Assembly: GCA_034401795.1 (NCBI GenBank)
Contig: CM067374.1
Span: forward strand, 94,456,398-94,520,397
Length of the DNA: 64,000 nt
Source of the DNA: Chaetoderma sp. LZ-2023a
Lineage: Eukaryota > Mollusca > Caudofoveata > Chaetodermatida > Chaetodermatidae
Reading direction: 5' to 3'
The first letter of the stretch is position 1. Every line of letters starts with the position of its first letter. Under the pieces are notes generated by a model. It worked only from the letters and a program-made list of their open reading frames with translations, had not been told where the DNA came from and did no database searches. Below are positions 62,868-64,000 of this stretch, one piece after another. A program made the position numbers and the translations under genes.

Positions 62868-63232
62868 AATGAACTTTTCCAGTTTATCCATCCATCATAT
62901 GACGTCATAATCAACTACGTGACATCATGGGTGACGTAGACAAGTACGTCACGAACGTATAATTGGTTACGGACTAAGCGTTGTTGTACGAATTGTATGT
63001 CTTTACAATTTAATAAAGATGTTGTTGAATATTTTGGAACTAATTTGGCTGGGCGCTGTTGGGCTTTGCGCTCAGTCAAATTAGTTTCAAAATATTTAAC
63101 AGCTTACCTGTGGAGTTTTCTGGAAATTTATAGTCAGGGAGTTCAGGGATCGATCGATCCCAATACCAGCGAGGTGTGGGTGGAGCTTAGCTACAGATGG
63201 GTGTCGCATAGCTAACACTGGAAAGGTTCATT
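62868..63232 (+). mobile_element. Family B element (B9)
   Basis: AATGAACTTTTCCAGTTTAT at the left, AACACTGGAAAGGTTCATT at the right. CRE at 62900, GTACGAATTGTATGTCTTTA, hairpin ACTAATTTGGCTGGGCGCTG / GCGCTCAGTCAAATTAGTTT with a shortened centre, CGATCGATCCCAATACCAGC. Confidence 0.9.
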
Positions 63233-63354
63233 CTTCACACTTTTCACTGTTCTCCCTGTCACGTGGTCTTCAGATACTCATTCTAAACGGCCATGGAAGT
63301 ATCCATTTTATAGCAAATCTACGTCACTGTATTAGTGAGATAACAACGGAACTA

Positions 63355-64000
63355 GAATGCACTCGATACTGACTCACGCCTTGTCTTGACAATGCGCCTA
63401 GTGCCCATCGTGACCTATATAGTTGACCCGTTGACCTCAAACAAATATCAATCATAAACTGTTTTAATATGGCAATTCTACCTTCTTGCATCCCATGGTT
63501 ATGGCCAAAAATTTGTATTCCGGTATGCACTTCGTGACCCAGTGACCTAGATATTTGATACTTTGTCCTGAAACTCATCAGATTTCTAGCCACCTATAAT
63601 GTGAATCTATGTGCCAAACTTGGTGATTCTACCAACTTACATTCTCGATTCATGGCTAAAATGTGTATTTCGGGACACAATTATTGACCGCGTAACTAGA
63701 TGTTTGAACTTTTGACCTGAACTTAAATTTTTTTTCTCGCCACTTATAATATGTATGCGTCAAATTTGGTGATCTACCTACTTGTGTTCCCCATTTATGG
63801 CTAAAATGTATATTTCTGAAAGCACTTACTGACCCGTGACCTGGATATTTGAACATTTGACCTGACACAAAATGTTGGTTCTATTGCCAACCACAATACG
63901 AATGTATGTTACCGGTAGCGCTTTGGTGATTCTATCGTCGTGCATTACAGGGTTATCGACGCGAATGTGCATTCTGGTATGCACTAAAAGATCCCATGAT
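63355..64000. repeat. Tandem repeat, about 150-bp monomer, continues past the window
   Basis: TGTATTCCGGTATGCACTTC, GTGACCC.GTGACCTAGATAT, TTTGAC..TTTGACCTGA, then CAAA.TTGGTGATTCTACC and TTCATGGCTAAAATGTGTAT recur near 63512, 63663, 63806 and 63965. At least four diverged units. Open frames inside are not genes. Confidence 0.8.

Noticed and set aside
63324..63868. Minus-strand frames of 70-89 codons
   Set aside because: They lie in the tandem satellite and repeat with its period.

Overview
The window looks like a repeat-packed, gene-poor stretch of nuclear DNA from an animal, most likely a marine mollusc or another lophotrochozoan. The evidence is AT-rich sequence with long microsatellites, non-LTR retrotransposon and Tc1-type transposon genes, a tRNA-derived SINE, and a roughly 0.95 kb repeat (10797-11753) with the start and the GGGCCTCTTGTT end that I associate with molluscan genomes. 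The phylum call is inference from repeat content. I found no convincing host protein-coding gene, rRNA, functional tRNA or CRISPR array.

Layout. 1-16 kb: microsatellites and dense short hairpin elements. 16.1-19.2 kb (minus): a 5'-truncated LINE with endonuclease, reverse transcriptase and RNase H segments, frameshifted and internally deleted. 19-34 kb: more hairpin elements, a three-unit array of a hairpin repeat, two LINE 3' fragments and simple repeats. 34.5-35.1 kb: a 226-bp SINE-containing sequence present twice. 35.6-38.2 kb (plus): a broken gene of an uncharacterised family with FEN1-like nuclease motifs. 40-50 kb: more mixed, partly GC-richer sequence without recognisable genes, holding an intact Tc1-type transposon (45.1-46.8 kb). 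51.6-56.1 kb (plus): a second, diverged and more complete member of the FEN-like family. 56-64 kb: hairpin elements again, ending in a tandem satellite.

Three hairpin families account for most of the non-coding sequence. Family A (20 copies plus one interrupted copy) and family C (5 copies) carry TTAA at their ends and have CCCTTT-like or CTGTCTG-like termini, which suggests non-autonomous piggyBac-type elements. Family B is a roughly 350-430 bp element with AATGGACCTTTCCAG-like inverted ends, a central hairpin, CRE octamers (TGACGTCA) and GC boxes.

The most interesting content is the pair of FEN1-like genes. They share an order of parts: N-terminal CxxC...HxxC motifs, a conserved DN-D-HN block, a nuclease core with EADx / DTD / GCD motifs, and a C-terminal cysteine cluster. 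They are intronless and look mobile, but carry no transposase I can name. All family assignments come from motif reading; no database search was possible.
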